Assembly: GCA_910585555.1 (NCBI GenBank)
Contig: CAJUFU010000020.1
Span: 24,111 to 47,549, forward strand
DNA from: an uncultured Lachnospiraceae bacterium
GTDB taxonomy: Bacteria; Bacillota; Clostridia; Lachnospirales; Lachnospiraceae
Direction: 5' to 3'
Length of the DNA: 23,439 nucleotides
Under the pieces are notes generated by a model. The model saw only the letters and a program-made list of their open reading frames with translations, did no database searches and was not told the origin of the DNA. A program made the translations under genes and the position numbers. Shown here one piece after another: positions 21,828-23,439 of this stretch. How positions within the stretch are numbered: position 1 is the stretch's first letter; each line of letters begins with the position of its first letter.

Positions 21828-22820
21828 ATGTATATAGCGGATGAAAAGAGATACGATACCATGCCATATAACCGCTGCGGGAAGAGCGGGCTTTTGCTCC
21901 CGGCGGTTTCCCTGGGGCTGTGGCATAATTTCGGTTCCAACGGGAATTTTGATAACATGGAGGCAGTGTGCCATACGGCTTTTGACCATGGCATCACACA
22001 TTTTGACCTGGCCAACAATTACGGTCCGGTGCCCGGTGCGGCGGAAGAGAATTTCGGCAGAATCTTAAGAAAAGGACTGGGTGTATACCGGGACGAGCTG
22101 GTCATATCCACTAAGGCCGGTTATGATATGTGGCCGGGCCCTTACGGGAACTGGGGCAGTAAGAAATATCTGGTTGCCAGCCTGGACCAGAGCCTTCGCC
22201 GCATGGGCCTAGAGTACGTGGATATCTTTTATCATCACAGACCGGACCCGGAGACGCCTTTGGAGGAGACGGCGAGAGCGTTAGACGGTATTGTCAGAAG
22301 CGGTAAGGCGCTGTATGTGGGTATCTCTAATTATAATAAGGAACAGACCGTGGAGATTGCAAGCCTTTTTGCACAGATGGGGACACCGTTTATCATCAAT
22401 CAGAGAAAATATTCCATGTTTGTCCGGACAATCGAGGAGGACGGTTTAAAGGACTATGCGGCGGCCCATGGCATTGGTGTCATCACCTTCTCTCCGCTGG
22501 CGCAGGGACTTCTCACAGACCGCTATCTGCACGGAATCCCAGAGGACAGCCGGATTCGGACAGACGGCCGCTTCTTAAAGGAAAGCGCGGTGACGGCGGA
22601 TGTGCTTGGTAAGATCGGAAGCCTGAATGAGCTGGCGGCTCAAAGAGGCCAGTCCCTGGCACAGATGGCCCTGGCATGGATTCTGCGGGACGGCGATATT
22701 ACCAGTGTCCTGATTGGCGCTTCCCGTCCGTCACAGGTGTTAGATAATATCGGGATGATCGGAAATACGTCCTTTAGCGAAGAGGAACGAAGAAGGATTG
22801 ACGAGATTTTGGAATCATGA
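21828..22820 (+). CDS. Aldo/keto reductase (YghZ/AKR14-like)
   Basis: 330 residues. The AKR catalytic tetrad is visible as D60 and Y65 (THFDLANNYG), K96 (ISTKAGYDMW) and H136 (FYHHRPD). The NADPH-binding end carries SPLAQGLLTDRY and, near residue 297, IGASRPSQVLDN. The long loop with MWPGPYGNWGS is typical of the YghZ / L-glyceraldehyde-3-phosphate reductase group, which reduces small aldehydes and methylglyoxal. ATG 21828 follows GAGGAGG; the in-frame ATG at 21798 lacks a ribosome binding site. The last 135 bases of the gene and 14 bases beyond recur at 23291-23439. Physiological substrate unknown. Confidence 0.92.
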   Translation: MYIADEKRYDTMPYNRCGKSGLLLPAVSLGLWHNFGSNGNFDNMEAVCHTAFDHGITHFDLANNYGPVPGAAEENFGRILRKGLGVYRDELVISTKAGYDMWPGPYGNWGSKKYLVASLDQSLRRMGLEYVDIFYHHRPDPETPLEETARALDGIVRSGKALYVGISNYNKEQTVEIASLFAQMGTPFIINQRKYSMFVRTIEEDGLKDYAAAHGIGVITFSPLAQGLLTDRYLHGIPEDSRIRTDGRFLKESAVTADVLGKIGSLNELAAQRGQSLAQMALAWILRDGDITSVLIGASRPSQVLDNIGMIGNTSFSEEERRRIDEILES

Positions 22821-22834
22821 AAAGCCTTTTTAAA
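22686..22834 (+). repeat. 149-bp direct repeat, copy 1 (3' end of the aldo/keto reductase gene)
   Basis: The stretch from CGGGACGGCG to CTTTTTAAA is repeated without gaps at 23291-23439. There are 7 mismatches in 149 positions (about 95% identity). It contains the last 45 codons of the reductase, including the stop, and 14 bases after it, which are identical in both copies. Confidence 0.95.
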
Positions 22835-22903
22835 GCTTGGCTGTCGATGCCATTGCAGCCGTTGTGATCAGAGAGGAGAATAAGCCGGACTGAAAAGATT
22901 TTC

Positions 22904-22931
22904 TTGAAAAGGCGGCGGGATATGATATAAT
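22904..22931 (+). promoter_or_regulatory. Promoter of the small antitoxin RNA
   Basis: TTGAAA (22904-22909), 16 bases, then TATAAT (22926-22931): a strong promoter with no plausible ORF behind it, as expected for an antisense RNA. The start point would be near 22938. Confidence 0.7.
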
Positions 22932-22937
22932 AGACAT

Positions 22938-23032
22938 ATTAAAGGAACAACCGCCCACAAGGTGGGTTGACCAAAAATGCGAAATAGAAAAATCCACCCC
23001 GTACTCGGTCAAAGTTTAGGGGTGGTTTTTCT
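22938..23032 (+). ncRNA. Predicted type I antitoxin small RNA
   Basis: A transcript of about 95 bases runs from the promoter at 22904-22931 to the terminator at 22986-23032. Near its 5' end is the hairpin CCCAC-AAG-GTGGG (22954-22966). TTGACC (22967-22972) can pair with GGTCAA in the terminator loop (23007-23012). It converges on the toxin gene and overlaps the 3' end of the toxin transcript through the shared terminator. Related words occur in the toxin leader (CCTTGTGGG 23188-23196; GGTCAGCCCACC 23161-23172). The layout (toxin and RNA convergent on one bidirectional terminator) resembles the par/Fst type I system; sequence families differ. Prediction only. Confidence 0.65.
22986..23032. terminator. 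Shared bidirectional terminator of toxin mRNA and antitoxin RNA
   Basis: AGAAAAATCCACCCC (22986-23000) pairs with GGGGTGGTTTTTCT (23019-23032), one bulged base, around an 18-base loop. There are five T on each strand after the GC core, so it stops transcription from both sides. Confidence 0.85.
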
Positions 23033-23040
23033 ATGTAAGG

Positions 23041-23130
23041 CTACTTACAAAACGAAAAAACGAATGTAAGTAATGCCAAAAGGAACAGACCAAAGGTCAT
23101 AACGTCCTTAAAATCGAAACGATTTTCCAT
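23041..23130 (-). CDS. Holin-like small membrane toxin of a type I toxin-antitoxin module
   Basis: 29 residues. A short charged start (MENRFDFKDV) is followed by one hydrophobic segment (MTFGLFLLALLTFVFSF) and a final CK. This matches the 'putative holin-like toxin' family common in Firmicutes: DF-x-D-V/I, FGxFxxALLTxxxS, Lys end. Such peptides insert in the inner membrane and depolarise it when made in excess. The ATG at 23130 is chosen because a perfect GGAGGTGA (23143-23136) lies 5 bases upstream; two earlier in-frame ATGs (23145, 23136) precede or fall within that site. It is far below usual gene-calling length. It faces the small RNA gene across the shared terminator, and its own promoter is at 23227-23199. 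Confidence 0.85.
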   Translation of the reverse strand: MENRFDFKDVMTFGLFLLALLTFVFSFCK

Positions 23131-23198
23131 AGGCATCACCTCCATTCCGAAGGAATATTGGGTCAGCCCACCCTGCAACACGATTGTCCTTGTGGGGT

Positions 23199-23227
23199 AT
23201 TTTATCATGAAGCCGAAGCAAAAACAA
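23199..23227 (-). promoter_or_regulatory. Promoter of the toxin gene
   Basis: On the minus strand TTGTTT (23227-23222), 17 bases, then TAAAAT (23204-23199). A start near 23191 gives a leader of about 60 bases containing short inverted repeats before the ribosome binding site, and a full mRNA of about 200 bases to the terminator. Confidence 0.65.
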
Positions 23228-23290
23228 TGATGATTTACAGTGAGATTAAAAATATTTGTTATCGCTGAAATGAAAAGTTTTGTATTTGTT

Positions 23291-23439
23291 CGGGACGGCG
23301 ATATTACCAGTGTACTGATTGGCGCTTCTCGTCCGTCACAGGTGTTAGACAATATTGGGATGATCGGAAATACGTCCTTTAGCGAGGAGGAACGAAGGAA
23401 GATTGACGAGATTTTGGAATCATGAAAAGCCTTTTTAAA
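23291..23439 (+). repeat. 149-bp direct repeat, copy 2 (gene fragment of the aldo/keto reductase 3' end)
   Basis: This is a truncated duplicate of the last 45 codons and stop of the reductase (stop at 23423-23425) plus 14 downstream bases, running to the window edge. Six of the seven differences from copy 1 are synonymous in the reductase frame; the seventh changes Arg to Lys. Upstream of 23291 the homology stops abruptly. It has no ribosome binding site or promoter that would express it, so it is a gene remnant. Confidence 0.9.

Noticed and set aside
22904..23032. Reading the small plus-strand transcript as a riboswitch or tracr-like RNA
   Set aside because: No downstream gene on the same strand and no repeat array; its convergence with a toxin gene on a shared terminator explains it better.
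23240..23425. 61-codon open frame running into the second reductase-tail copy
   Set aside because: Its first part is non-homologous leader sequence, there is no ribosome binding site, and the rest is a gene fragment; openness is inherited from the reductase frame.

Overview
The window looks like a chromosomal segment of a gut-type Firmicute, most likely a Lachnospiraceae member (Blautia / Ruminococcus gnavus / Dorea neighbourhood). This rests on moderate GC, strong AGGAGG-type ribosome binding sites, sigma-A type promoters, a CUT1 sugar ABC transporter with no ATPase of its own, a DUF624 (YesL-like) partner and a Firmicutes-type sialic-acid cluster. The genus is an inference, not a measurement. 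No tRNA, rRNA, CRISPR array, IS element or phage gene was recognised.

Left part (1-8300) is a mixed housekeeping/accessory region. It holds the 3' end of a TrpB-like PLP enzyme, a small cupin (minus), a MalY/PatB-type C-S lyase/aminotransferase behind a promoter carrying a 17-bp palindrome, a densely structured intergenic element (2101-2245), and a 1046-residue soluble hybrid histidine kinase with three PAS-like and two receiver domains (minus). A nitroreductase follows, then an ibrB-ibrA pair (ParB-like protein plus PAPS-reductase-like PP-loop protein, minus).

Centre (8430-17670) is a sialic-acid catabolic cluster: nanQ/yhcH-like anomerase, ROK kinase (nanK), ManNAc-6-P epimerase (nanE), N-acetylneuraminate lyase (nanA), an oppositely oriented SGNH/GDSL esterase, an RpiR-family regulator, a YesL-like membrane protein, a lipoprotein substrate-binding protein and two permeases. 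Together they would import a sialic acid, cleave it to ManNAc plus pyruvate, phosphorylate and epimerise ManNAc to GlcNAc-6-P, and possibly remove O-acetyl groups. Two TGAAA-N4-TTTCA palindromes spaced 31 bp apart sit on the nanE promoter and are candidate operators for the RpiR protein. No sialidase, nagA/nagB or transport ATPase is in the window.

Right part (17670-23439) has an AraC regulator translationally coupled to mscL (minus). Next come a Gfo/Idh/MocA oxidoreductase and a TIM-barrel sugar isomerase gene interrupted by an in-frame amber codon, then an aldo/keto reductase. The last 600 bases hold a previously unlabelled-looking type I toxin-antitoxin module: a 29-residue holin-like toxin on the minus strand facing a small RNA on the plus strand across a shared bidirectional terminator. 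The module lies between two 149-bp direct copies of the 3' end of the aldo/keto reductase gene. This module and its flanking repeat, the 2101-2245 structured element and the IbrAB pair are the most unusual content.
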